Positions 21,693 through 29,708 of a stretch of 29,708 bases of DNA are shown here, piece by piece. The stretch is from a virus. Under the pieces are notes generated by a model. That model had not been told where the DNA came from, did not search any database, and saw only the letters and a list, made by a program, of their open reading frames with translations. A program made the position numbers and the translations under genes. Every line of letters starts with the position of its first letter. The first letter of the stretch is position 1. Location of the stretch: the IMG/VR virus record IMGVR_UViG_3300030106_006344, positions 1 to 29,708 of that record. One strand, written 5' to 3'.

Positions 21693-22587
21693 AGCGCAAG
21701 GCGCAAACAATGAACCCATCTGGTTTGATAAGCCACCTAAAAACGGGGACACCGAAATTACCACGATCAATATTGGAACGACATCTCCCTACAAAATAAT
21801 GGTATGTACACCTGTGCATAGCGATGTGTCTATGCATTACTGTCAAGCAGTTTTAAAATTTCAACAAGACTGCATGCAAAGAAAAATACTAGTTAGTTAT
21901 ACTTTGATGAAATCATCTTTGGTTACACAAGGTAGAAACTTGTGTGTAGCCGAAATGCTTAACCACCCTGATCATTACACACATTTATTATTTATAGATT
22001 CAGATATAGACTTTCAGTCTAAAACTATTTTTACAATGTTAGAAAAAGATAAGGATGTTATTGGTTGTCCTTATCCTATGAAAACATTTGATTGGGACAA
22101 AGCTTGGAGACGAATGACTACAAAACATAGAGCTGTTAACGACAAAGATGACCTAGCAAAAGCTGGATATACATTTCCTTTAAAAGTAGAAGATCCTACA
22201 AAAATACAAGTAGAGGATGGAGTAGCAGAAGTAACTCATGCTCCTACAGGCTGTATGTTAATTAAAAGAGAAGTCATAGAAAAGATGATAAAACACTATC
22301 CTGAATTAGAAATATATCAGCCAACCATAATTAATGGTAATACAGAAAAAAAAGACAATATGTTCAATCTTTTTGATACTCTTCATGACCCAAAAACTAA
22401 AAGATACTTTGGTGAAGATTTTGGATTCTGTCAAAGATGGTCAGACATGGGTGGTAAAATACACGTGTATTTAAAAGATTATATCACACACATTGGTGAA
22501 TACTCTTATTGTGGTAGATTTTGGGACGACTTGTATCAAGGAAGTCAACCTCTCAAAGGTATTGACGATAGCAAAAAAATCAAATAA
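21676..22587 (+). CDS. GT2-like glycosyltransferase (GT-A fold)
   Basis: The N-terminal Rossmann-like strand (YKIMVCTPVHSDVSMHYCQA, 39-58), SSLVTQGRNLCVAEML, then HLLFIDSDIDFQ with the metal-binding D108-x-D110, and a GEDFGFCQRWSDMGGKIHVY acceptor/base segment (246-265) mark a GT-A enzyme of the GT2 or related kind. HIGEYSYCG (272-280) is typical of phage members. It would use a nucleotide sugar and metal to glycosylate a glycan or protein. Virion proteins or the host surface are possible targets. Confidence 0.85.
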   Translation: MQKSPKAQGANNEPIWFDKPPKNGDTEITTINIGTTSPYKIMVCTPVHSDVSMHYCQAVLKFQQDCMQRKILVSYTLMKSSLVTQGRNLCVAEMLNHPDHYTHLLFIDSDIDFQSKTIFTMLEKDKDVIGCPYPMKTFDWDKAWRRMTTKHRAVNDKDDLAKAGYTFPLKVEDPTKIQVEDGVAEVTHAPTGCMLIKREVIEKMIKHYPELEIYQPTIINGNTEKKDNMFNLFDTLHDPKTKRYFGEDFGFCQRWSDMGGKIHVYLKDYITHIGEYSYCGRFWDDLYQGSQPLKGIDDSKKIK

Positions 22588-22643
22588 AGTGTGATATTTC
22601 AGGATAAGTAGGCCTGCCTTTCAAATACAAATGAGACTAAATT

Positions 22644-23789
22644 ATGGCAATAACAGAGACTATACAAGCAAAAGAATTCACAGCAGGCGCACCAGATATA
22701 ACATTAAAGGGTGATCTAAGACCTAATCAAATGATGGCTTCAGGGCCAGACATGACAGATTCAATAAATGAATTAGCATTACAGTTATTTGGTAAAGAAC
22801 TAAGACTTTTAACAGAAGAAGAATTGGATATATTAAGAGATGAAGCTGAAAGACTTACACAAAAGTATATGGCATCAGGAGGCAGAGCACAATACGGTTT
22901 AGGTAGTATTGTAAAATCTATAGGTAAAGCTGTTAAAGGTGCTGTCAAAGGTGTAGCTAAAGGTGTAAAAAGTTTTGCTAGATCAGATTTAGGTAAAGCT
23001 GCTTTGTTGGGTGCAGGTATTTATGGATTAGGTGGTGGTTTTGGTACTGGTTTTAAATTAGGCAACTTACCCGGTGCTAGTTTATTTTCTGGAATGAGTG
23101 CTAAAGGCAAAGGCACATTAGCTTCATTTGCAATAGGATCATTAGGATCAGCTGTATTATCAGCAGCAGAAGCAGGTGGATTAGATACCAGCGATCCAAA
23201 CGCTGAAGTAGATTTAGAATCATTAACTGGTTATTTAACTAAAGGATATAAAAACTTAAATCCTAATGCTACAGACGAAGAAGTATTTCAGTTTGTACAA
23301 GAGAACACAGCAGAATATAGAGCTATGGGTGGACGTATAGGTTATTCAGATGGGACTCCTTCCTTTGAAGAATACATGCGAGAGCGAAAAGGTATAGAGC
23401 AAAAGATGAATATGGAACGACTCTATAAAGAATATTTAGAAGACCTGCGTAGAAAAAAAGTAGCTGAAGAAAAGACTATGGCAGCTACAGGTGGACGTAT
23501 AGGTTATGCTATGGGTACCGATGAAAAAGTAACCATGGCAGCAGGCATCGAGGGCCTACCAGTAAGACAAAATAAAGCTGGCGTAAAAGAACTAGATCTA
23601 AGAGAAACAGGTGGATTTATTCAACCTGTTGGTATAAAAGAGAAGGCTGACGACATCCCTGCGATGCTTTCAAATAATGAATTTGTATTCACTGCTGATG
23701 CTGTAAGAGCAGCAGGTGGTGGAGATGTTGATAAAGGTGCTCAACTTATGTATGACACCATGAAAAAATTAGAGAGTAAGGTAGTATAA
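22644..23789 (+). CDS. Internal/ejection-type virion protein with GGRIGY motifs
   Basis: Residues 79-84 (GGRAQY), 229-234 and 283-288 (both GGRIGY) repeat a short motif, with an exact 18-base DNA repeat behind the last two. Residues about 91-140 combine a Lys/Gly amphipathic run (GKAVKGAVKGVAKGVKSF) with a small-residue hydrophobic stretch (ALLGAGIYGLGGGFGTG). The C-terminal KADDIPAMLSNNEFVFTADA is a motif widespread in tail and internal proteins of phages. No enzyme motif is seen. The order (nozzle, then these large proteins) matches ejection proteins of short-tailed phages. No good ribosome binding site precedes the ATG at 22644. Confidence 0.7.
   Translation: MAITETIQAKEFTAGAPDITLKGDLRPNQMMASGPDMTDSINELALQLFGKELRLLTEEELDILRDEAERLTQKYMASGGRAQYGLGSIVKSIGKAVKGAVKGVAKGVKSFARSDLGKAALLGAGIYGLGGGFGTGFKLGNLPGASLFSGMSAKGKGTLASFAIGSLGSAVLSAAEAGGLDTSDPNAEVDLESLTGYLTKGYKNLNPNATDEEVFQFVQENTAEYRAMGGRIGYSDGTPSFEEYMRERKGIEQKMNMERLYKEYLEDLRRKKVAEEKTMAATGGRIGYAMGTDEKVTMAAGIEGLPVRQNKAGVKELDLRETGGFIQPVGIKEKADDIPAMLSNNEFVFTADAVRAAGGGDVDKGAQLMYDTMKKLESKVV
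23328..23345 (+). repeat. 18-base exact direct repeat, copy 1
   Basis: GGTGGACGTATAGGTTAT encodes GGRIGY in frame. An identical copy starts at 23490. Identity at the base level for 18 bases, including third positions, is more than the shared protein motif requires and suggests recent duplication or conversion. Confidence 0.8.
23490..23507 (+). repeat. 18-base exact direct repeat, copy 2
   Basis: This is identical to 23328-23345 and again reads GGRIGY. The copies are 162 bases (54 codons) apart in the same frame, so both motifs keep the same register in the protein. Confidence 0.8.
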
Positions 23790-24613
23790 TGGCAACAGAA
23801 ACAGTAACACAAACAACCCGAGCCGCACCTTTTATAGAAGCTGCCGGTAAAACTTATTTAGATGATCTACAAAAAGCCATTGGTGGTTTTAAGACAGCTG
23901 ATTTATCACAAGTTTATGGTCCACAATTTACAGCCGGTCTTGGTGCGTTAACACAAGATGCAATTAGTAGAGCAAGTGGTCTTGGATCTTTTCAACCTTT
24001 TTTACAAACAGCTGCTGGTCTTGCTCCAAAAACAGGAGCTGAATTACAAAGTTTAGTTCAAGGTTTTAAATCGCCTTATCAACAAGATGTAATTGATGCA
24101 ACACTAGCTGAGTTTGATGTACAAGCTGCGAAAGGTTTACCTGGTATTGCAGCTCAAGCTGTATCAAGAGGTGTTCTTGGTGGTGGTAGAGAAGGTGTAC
24201 AAAGAGCAGAGTATCAAGCAACAAGCGACAGGAACCGAGCAGCATTACTTGCACAATTAAATCAACAAGGATTTAGTCAAGCGCAAACAGCTTTAAATCA
24301 AGCTCTAACTAATCAATTAGGTTTAGCTAGATTATCTCCACAGTTGGCTGGTCAAGAAATTACTGGTTTAACTACACTAGGTGGATTACAACAAGCACAG
24401 ACACAAGCAGGTTTAACAGCTCAGCAACAGTTAGCTCAGAGACAGTTAGAGCAACCGTTGACTGCAGCTCAACAATACGGATCTGGTGTAACACAATTAA
24501 TAGCTGGTTATCCTGGTCAAAGAGTTCAAGATCAAGTCGTAGTTCCAAGCACGGCTCAAACAGCATTAGGAGCAGGAGCTACATTAGCAGGAATATATAG
24601 GGCGTTTAGTTAA
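23789..24613 (+). CDS. Gln/Ala-rich internal virion protein (274 aa)
   Basis: The ATG overlaps the previous stop (TAATG). The product is a helical Ala/Gln/Leu-rich protein: a start of APFIEAAGKTYLDDLQKAIG, a centre with GFKSPYQQDVIDATLAEFDV and a GGGREGVQRAEYQ turn, long Gln-rich helices (QQGFSQAQTALNQALTNQLG) and a C-terminal small-residue segment (LGAGATLAGIYRAF). This composition resembles internal core or ejection proteins that line the portal and form a channel in the host envelope (T7 gp14/gp15 are the functional analogues). No homology is claimed. Confidence 0.7.
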   Translation: MATETVTQTTRAAPFIEAAGKTYLDDLQKAIGGFKTADLSQVYGPQFTAGLGALTQDAISRASGLGSFQPFLQTAAGLAPKTGAELQSLVQGFKSPYQQDVIDATLAEFDVQAAKGLPGIAAQAVSRGVLGGGREGVQRAEYQATSDRNRAALLAQLNQQGFSQAQTALNQALTNQLGLARLSPQLAGQEITGLTTLGGLQQAQTQAGLTAQQQLAQRQLEQPLTAAQQYGSGVTQLIAGYPGQRVQDQVVVPSTAQTALGAGATLAGIYRAFS

Positions 24614-25446
24614 TGAAAATTTTTAGAAGACCAATGTTTAGAAAAGGTGGTGAAGCCATGACAGGTATTATGGAAAACATTGCACCTAGACAAAATTATG
24701 ATGAAGGAAAAAGCGTTTACGATGAAGCGGATGCTATCATTACTGAACGAATGGGACCTGTTCAAAAGGGCGATCCACTTACAGATTTTTTATTAACGTA
24801 TGGACCATCTCTTGCTGCCAGTAATTTACCTGGTGGAACTATGAGAAACATAGTTGCTGCAGCAGACAGACCAGTTGCTAATCTTTTAGCTCAGAGAAAG
24901 GCTGCCATGGAGAGAGAAGAAGCAAGAAAGCTAGCTGGTATTCAGTTAGGTGAAAGCATGGCTGAGAGAAAATTAAAAAGAGACATAGCTGAAATGAAGG
25001 CTGAAGACTCTGTTAATTTACTTCCAACATTCTTAGATCTATACGAAGGTAATTTAACACTAGCTCAAAACAGAAACAACTATGAAAAAAGTGGATTACA
25101 AACTAGAGCTAAAAATACTTTTGGTAAAAACTTTGCAGGTCTAGTTGGTGGTGACAGGCATGGAGATATCGAATCTAAAACTTTTAAAAATAAAAAGAAC
25201 GTAGGTAAAATATATTATGACATTGAAGATGGTCAATTTAAACAAGTTAGAAAAACACCAGATGGTTTTGGCATAAAAATTATTGATATAAATACATATG
25301 ATGCTGAAGCAGAGGAAGCTAAAAAAGTTCCAGCAGAAACTTATCCAGGAGAGTTTAGTGAAAACCCAGGATATAGAAGACCACCAAAAGAAGGATTTAT
25401 TATCAAAGAAAAAGAAGCGTTTGATATAGACGATCCTTCAGCATAG
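24613..25446 (+). CDS. Virion protein, MFRKGG-type N-terminus (277 aa)
   Basis: The opening KIFRRPMFRKGGEAMTGIME and the following APRQNYDEGK place a basic 'MFRKGG ... PR-x-x-Y-x-x-G' motif near the N-terminus, recurrent in structural proteins of marine podoviruses and related in style to the GGRIGY motif two genes upstream. About 55-115 is helical, with a PSLAASNLPGG segment and a LLAQRKAAMEREEARKLAG helix. The C-terminal part is charged and Pro-rich. It overlaps the upstream gene by one base. It is likely an internal or ejection protein; no enzyme motif is visible. Confidence 0.7.
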   Translation: MKIFRRPMFRKGGEAMTGIMENIAPRQNYDEGKSVYDEADAIITERMGPVQKGDPLTDFLLTYGPSLAASNLPGGTMRNIVAAADRPVANLLAQRKAAMEREEARKLAGIQLGESMAERKLKRDIAEMKAEDSVNLLPTFLDLYEGNLTLAQNRNNYEKSGLQTRAKNTFGKNFAGLVGGDRHGDIESKTFKNKKNVGKIYYDIEDGQFKQVRKTPDGFGIKIIDINTYDAEAEEAKKVPAETYPGEFSENPGYRRPPKEGFIIKEKEAFDIDDPSA

Positions 25447-25454
25447 GAGGATAA

Positions 25455-28400
25455 ATGGCAGAAGAATTTCTACCTCTAACACAAACAGAAAGAGACAACG
25501 ATACATCTTGGTACACATCTGTAGCCGCAGGTATTGCATCAGGTATAATTAAAGTACCTGAAGGAGTTTTTTCATTAGCAGCAGAACTTATTGATCTCGG
25601 TGCAGATACAAATCTTGCAGCAGATGTAGATAGATTTTTTGATAATTTAAATCCATTCGAAGAAGTAGCAGAAGAAAACGCATTAGGAAGACTTACTGAA
25701 GCATTAATTCAAGTAGGAGTTCCAGGTACAATAGGATTCAAAGCAGCTAATAAACTTGCAAGAAACATGACAGCAAGAGCAATACGAGCTAAACGTACAA
25801 ATGCTTTTGCTAGTTTTAAAAACAAAGCAGATAGAGCTAAGTTAAGTAGTGCATTAGATAAAGCAAAAGAATTAAATACAAAAGCAAAGTATCCAAGATT
25901 TGCTGTAGGTATTATGGGAGGTGCAGCCGGTGAAGCTTTTGTTGCTGATGTAGAAAAGATAGGAACGTTTGGAGATATGTTCGAAGGTGGTCCTACACAA
26001 CTAGATCGAGACGAAAGTTATGGTAGAGAAGATGCTGCTAGAAGATTAGCTAATAGATTAAAGTTTGGAGCGGAGTCTATTGCATTTACACCTTTTGTTT
26101 ATGGTGTGGGTAAGAGCGCCAAGCTTCTGGCATCAAGAGGCAAAGATCTAGCTTATAGCGATTCTAGATTTGCAAGATGGTTAGACAAATACGTTAGAGC
26201 TCCCTTCAGTCCTAGAGGCGGACTAACAGAAGAATTATTTGATGAAGAAAAAGTTAAACAAGCATTACAAGCTTCGGATCAAAACAGAGCTAAAGAGATT
26301 GTAGATAACATTACAAAAGAAGTAGATAGCTTTTATCCAGATGCAGAAAATCTTATTGGTAAAGCAGGTAAGGCGGAAAAAACAAAATTTTTAACAGGGC
26401 TCAACGAAGCTTTATTTAGTGGTAATATAAGAAAACCTTTAAACAAAGATGCACTAGATGATTTGATTGATCAGTTTGATAACTTAAATGTATCTGCAGA
26501 AAGCAAAGGTAATTTAATTGGTGGTATCAATAATGCCAGAGAAGAGTTTGTAAAACTAATCGATATACTAGATGCAAATGCTCAAGGAACTAAGCTAAAC
26601 AAAGGTGTTTCAGAGCTACAAACGTTATTAAAAGACAGAGTTTCTAACTGGATAGGTGGTACGTACAGAATATTTGAAGAACCAAGAAAAGGTTTCTTTA
26701 CAATCTTTAATAGATATACGCCAACAGATGAAGCAAAAGAATCAGCCATAAGATTTTTTAGAGAACAGATAGCAAAAGAAGCTGGTGATACAGGTTTTGA
26801 TGTAGCAACCAGTGATAAATATTTTAGAGAAGCTAAGGTACAAGTTGAAAGTTTGTTAAACGCTGTTCGAAACAAAGGTAAACCTAAAGCTCTTGGTTTT
26901 AACGATTATATAAATAAAACTATGGAAGGTAGACCAGGTTCAGATTTTGTAAAACAAGTTATAGATGACACTGCATTACCACCAAAAGAAATTAGAGAAT
27001 TACTTGGTGAGGTAACAGATCCAAGATATTCTGTTTACAATGCCATAACAAACTTATCTGCTGTAGCACGAACAACAGCTTATCTATCAAGTGTAGTTGC
27101 AAAAAACGATGAGATACAAAAAGCAGGAGGCAGAGGTTTTTTCTGGGCTAGTGAGGAAGCAGGAGAACAAGCATTAAGATCTAATACCACAGGTATAAGA
27201 ATGGTGCCAGTGGATGATATTGTAAAAGAACTACCTGGATCAGGTAAGTTTATTAACCCTGCAGCTGGTAAATTCACAACAGTTGAAATAGCAGAAGCTT
27301 TAAAAAATGCAAACAACATAGCAGGTGGCCTTCAAGGTTTTGTAAGAGGCGAAGGTAAAGAAGGAGCAGAAGCTGTCGTTAGTTGGATGTATAGAAATTT
27401 ATTATTATTTCCAAAAGGAGTATCACAATTAGCTAAGACAGTGTTTTCTATACCTACACACTTACGTAATATGTTTAGTGCGTTTGGTTTTGCCGGTGCT
27501 AACGGTACGTTATTTGACCCTGAGTTTTATACAAACGCATTTAAAGAAGGTATTGAGACATCAGGTCTATTAAAAGCTGGTGCACCTAGTGCTAAAGCAC
27601 AAGAAGCTTACAGAGAGTTATTAGAACTAGGAGTTGTAAACTCACAGGTACAGATAGCAGATTTAAAAGCTTTATTAACAGATGTAAGATTAGGTCAACA
27701 AGTTGCAAACATAGATACAACAGTTAGTCCTCTTATGAATACCATGAGAAAGATAAGAGACTTTGCTCAAGGTAAGTATGTTGCTGAGGATGATACATTT
27801 AAGATTGCAAACTATGTGGTTGAATTAAAAAGATTAAAAAATTACAGAGCAAACGGTAGACCTGTAAATAGAAATGTAATTAATTTACCTGAATCAGAAC
27901 TAAATATAAAATTTAACAGAGCAAGACAAAATGGATTCAAAGGAACTTACGATGAATTCTTAGATGACTTTGCATTAAAAACAGAAGCAGCTAATATAGT
28001 TAAGAACACAGTGCCTAATTATGCGTTCGTCGGTTCTGCTGTAAGAACAGCAAGACTATTACCTATTGGTAACTTCATGTCGTTTCCATCTGAAATGATT
28101 AGAACAACTACAAACATTGTTGAACAAGGTCTAAATGAAATGAGACACATACCGGCTCCAGGCATCAGGATTAAAGGAAGTAATATAGGTTCAACAGTCA
28201 CAGAAGTATTAGAAGATGGAACAGAAAGAGTTGTTAAAAACAATGCTATGACAACAGGTAGATATAAGACAGGTCTTACAAGATTATTAGGAATGGCAAC
28301 ATTTACTACAGGTGTACCAATAGCTTTAACTGAAGGAGCTATGGCTTTATACGATGTAACACAAGATGAAATGGATGCACTGCGAAGATTCGTACCTGAG

Positions 28401-29594
28401 TGGTCAAAAAATTCTACATTGATACCTATCAAAGATGAAGATGGTGAATTAAGATATATAGATTTTAGTCACAGTAATGCATACGATATAATTGGTAGAC
28501 CATTAAGAACTGTAGTTAATCAAATACAAGAGGGTGAGTTAACAGAAGAACAACTGCTTACAGGTTTTGTAAATGGTATTACAGAAGCCAGCGCAGAAAT
28601 AATGAATCCATTTATTGCTGAATCTATTTGGACAGAAGCAACAGCAGATTTAATTGTTAGAGGTGGTAGAACTGCAGATGGTAGACAGTTATACACAGAA
28701 CAAACATCAGCTGGTGATAAAGCTGCAATAAGATTTTTACATTTAGGAAATGCATTAGCGCCATCCTACAAACAATATATAAGACTAGTTCAAGCAGCTA
28801 CAGAAACTCCTACAAAAAGAGGGGACATATTAGATGTTGGTCCAGAGATAGCAGGGTTTATGGGACTACGTCCTATCAAAGTAGATCCACTATCATCAAT
28901 GGGATTTAAAATTGCAAACTATCAAAGAGGAATTAGAAATGCACGAAGAGAATTTACGGGTGGTTATTTTGGATTATTAAAAGGTGGACCAGTAGAAGTA
29001 AACGATATCATAACTAGATTTGCAAAATCTAACAATGCTAGATTTGGCGTTATGCAAGAAATGAAAAAAGATATTAACGCTGCAGAAACTTTAGGTGTGG
29101 GCACTAATCAGTTATATAACGAGTTTACTGAAAGACAAATTTCAGACAGAAGTTTTTACGATTTAAGAACAGGTAGATTTGATCCATACTTCCCATCAGA
29201 AGATATTGAAGAAAGATTTAGAGAAATAGCTAGAAGTTTAGGTGGAGTTAATCCATACGTAGTAGCAAGACCTATACTTAGAAGAATGCAATCAGATATG
29301 AGAAACGTATCTTTAGATTCACCATTATTATTTTCTACAGAGTTACCACAATTTAGTGAGGGAGGAGTTGTAGAAACATCTGCTCCGTTAAACTTAGAAG
29401 ATTATTTAATACCAGATATACCTACACCACCTATTCCAGGGAATGTAGCCTCTGCTAATCCAAATCCACAGGTAATACAAACTGCACAACAACAGCCCAC
29501 TATGACAGAACAGGGGTTGACAGCTTCTGAAAAAGCGTATTTATCTCAAGAAGAACAACAAATTTTATTAAAACAAAGAGGACTAATAACATAA
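25455..29594 (+). CDS. Giant internal virion/ejection protein (1379 aa)
   Basis: A strong AGGAGG site precedes the ATG. The product is the largest in the window: a helical N-terminus (AAGIASGIIKVPEGVFSLAA), long charged helical stretches, membrane-like or small-residue segments at about 646-683 (LLLFPKGVSQLAKTVFSIPT...), 866-886 (RLLPIGNFMSFPSEMI) and 946-968 (MATFTTGVPIALTEGAMALY), and a C-terminal tail with FSEGGVVE (about 1300) and a Gln-rich end. Size and position match the long ejection protein of short-tailed phages, which crosses the host envelope with the DNA. I see no clear lysozyme or transglycosylase catalytic motif, so any enzymatic role is undecided. Confidence 0.75.
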   Translation: MAEEFLPLTQTERDNDTSWYTSVAAGIASGIIKVPEGVFSLAAELIDLGADTNLAADVDRFFDNLNPFEEVAEENALGRLTEALIQVGVPGTIGFKAANKLARNMTARAIRAKRTNAFASFKNKADRAKLSSALDKAKELNTKAKYPRFAVGIMGGAAGEAFVADVEKIGTFGDMFEGGPTQLDRDESYGREDAARRLANRLKFGAESIAFTPFVYGVGKSAKLLASRGKDLAYSDSRFARWLDKYVRAPFSPRGGLTEELFDEEKVKQALQASDQNRAKEIVDNITKEVDSFYPDAENLIGKAGKAEKTKFLTGLNEALFSGNIRKPLNKDALDDLIDQFDNLNVSAESKGNLIGGINNAREEFVKLIDILDANAQGTKLNKGVSELQTLLKDRVSNWIGGTYRIFEEPRKGFFTIFNRYTPTDEAKESAIRFFREQIAKEAGDTGFDVATSDKYFREAKVQVESLLNAVRNKGKPKALGFNDYINKTMEGRPGSDFVKQVIDDTALPPKEIRELLGEVTDPRYSVYNAITNLSAVARTTAYLSSVVAKNDEIQKAGGRGFFWASEEAGEQALRSNTTGIRMVPVDDIVKELPGSGKFINPAAGKFTTVEIAEALKNANNIAGGLQGFVRGEGKEGAEAVVSWMYRNLLLFPKGVSQLAKTVFSIPTHLRNMFSAFGFAGANGTLFDPEFYTNAFKEGIETSGLLKAGAPSAKAQEAYRELLELGVVNSQVQIADLKALLTDVRLGQQVANIDTTVSPLMNTMRKIRDFAQGKYVAEDDTFKIANYVVELKRLKNYRANGRPVNRNVINLPESELNIKFNRARQNGFKGTYDEFLDDFALKTEAANIVKNTVPNYAFVGSAVRTARLLPIGNFMSFPSEMIRTTTNIVEQGLNEMRHIPAPGIRIKGSNIGSTVTEVLEDGTERVVKNNAMTTGRYKTGLTRLLGMATFTTGVPIALTEGAMALYDVTQDEMDALRRFVPEWSKNSTLIPIKDEDGELRYIDFSHSNAYDIIGRPLRTVVNQIQEGELTEEQLLTGFVNGITEASAEIMNPFIAESIWTEATADLIVRGGRTADGRQLYTEQTSAGDKAAIRFLHLGNALAPSYKQYIRLVQAATETPTKRGDILDVGPEIAGFMGLRPIKVDPLSSMGFKIANYQRGIRNARREFTGGYFGLLKGGPVEVNDIITRFAKSNNARFGVMQEMKKDINAAETLGVGTNQLYNEFTERQISDRSFYDLRTGRFDPYFPSEDIEERFREIARSLGGVNPYVVARPILRRMQSDMRNVSLDSPLLFSTELPQFSEGGVVETSAPLNLEDYLIPDIPTPPIPGNVASANPNPQVIQTAQQQPTMTEQGLTASEKAYLSQEEQQILLKQRGLIT

Positions 29595-29708
29595 TGCCAG
29601 CAGGTGATAAATTAAAACCAAAGAGTACTAGAGAACACTTATTATCTATATACGGATATATTACAGGTATCAAAAAAGATATGAAACATATGCACGAAGG
29701 TATTCACG
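29594..29708 (+). CDS. Small helical protein, 3' end cut by window
   Basis: The ATG shares a base with the stop of the giant protein (TAATG). The visible 38 codons read MPAGDKLKPKSTREHLLSIY, then GYITGIKKDMKHMHEGIH, and stay open at the window end. The 'STREHL' opening followed by a helix is common in small phage proteins encoded near the end of structural clusters. Function and length cannot be told from this piece. Confidence 0.65.
   Translation, partial: MPAGDKLKPKSTREHLLSIYGYITGIKKDMKHMHEGIH

Noticed and set aside
21553-21846. Antisense frame with His/Cys-rich sequence across the glycosyltransferase junction
   Set aside because: It covers parts of two well-supported glycosyltransferase genes and shows no zinc-finger spacing that would make it convincing.
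22562-22590. Possible promoter (TTGACG-N17-TAAAGT) at the end of the GT-A gene
   Set aside because: The -10 box is poor and the region is mostly coding, so chance is likely.
22600-22643. Possible terminator hairpin around AGGCCTGCCT
   Set aside because: The stem can hold only three or four pairs with a too-small or poorly closed loop and no T-run.
28019-28432. Antisense open frame of 137 codons within the giant protein gene
   Set aside because: It lies wholly inside a well-supported + strand gene and has no ribosome binding site or recognisable domain.
1-29708. tRNA genes, CRISPR arrays, insertion sequences, integrase or attachment sites
   Set aside because: Read through the gaps on both strands and saw no cloverleaf, spaced repeats, transposase or recombinase; gaps are too short to hide most of these.

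Overview
The window is about 30 kb from the structural half of a tailed-phage genome. Every gene lies on the + strand, most neighbours overlap or sit within 60 bases, and no gene is metabolic, ribosomal or tRNA. Base composition is AT-rich. Short overlapping genes, SU10/P22-like adaptor and nozzle proteins, many 2-oxoglutarate/Fe(II) oxygenases and GGRIGY-type virion proteins are all familiar from uncultured marine podovirus contigs, including those assigned to SAR11 hosts. The host call is an inference from style and composition, not proof. The terminase, portal and replication genes would lie outside the window.

Layout. (1) 1-4250, head module: two small basic proteins, a 76-aa protein, a phage GroES-like co-chaperonin, a coiled-coil scaffold, a small linker protein, a probable decoration protein and the major capsid protein, closed by a terminator-like hairpin. 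(2) 4267-5416: two small unknown genes, then a 178-aa virion-like gene that looks like its own transcription unit. It has a sigma70-type promoter (4727-4755), a structured leader able to form a pseudoknot (4762-4819), a strong ribosome binding site and a TTCG-loop terminator (5388-5416). (3) 5430-7949: head-tail adaptor genes and small structural proteins. (4) 7966-12334, host-contact module: a 624-aa protein with a cupredoxin-like N-terminus and eight W-x4-W-x4-W repeats, a fibre-like protein with its own promoter, a glycine-rich adhesin-like protein and a small accessory protein. (5) 12385-16679: seven divergent 2OG-Fe(II) oxygenase-family genes, mostly overlapping head to tail, with one small coiled-coil gene among them. 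(6) 16676-20770: a small gene, the P22 gp10-like nozzle, a membrane-segment virion protein and small proteins. (7) 20751-22587: a GT-B (GT4-type) and a GT-A (GT2-like) glycosyltransferase, overlapping. (8) 22644-29594: four probable internal or ejection proteins, ending in a 1379-aa one, followed by a gene cut by the window end.

Taken together this is a virion assembly cluster. The scaffold, capsid and co-chaperonin build the head, the adaptor and nozzle build a short tail, fibre and adhesin proteins contact the host, and large internal proteins probably enter the host with the DNA. The most unusual content is the run of seven oxygenases plus two glycosyltransferases placed among receptor-binding and tail genes. 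This suggests a hydroxylation/glycosylation module acting on virion proteins or on host surface glycans, but the target cannot be read from the sequence. The second notable item is the promoter plus pseudoknot leader before the gene at 4840.
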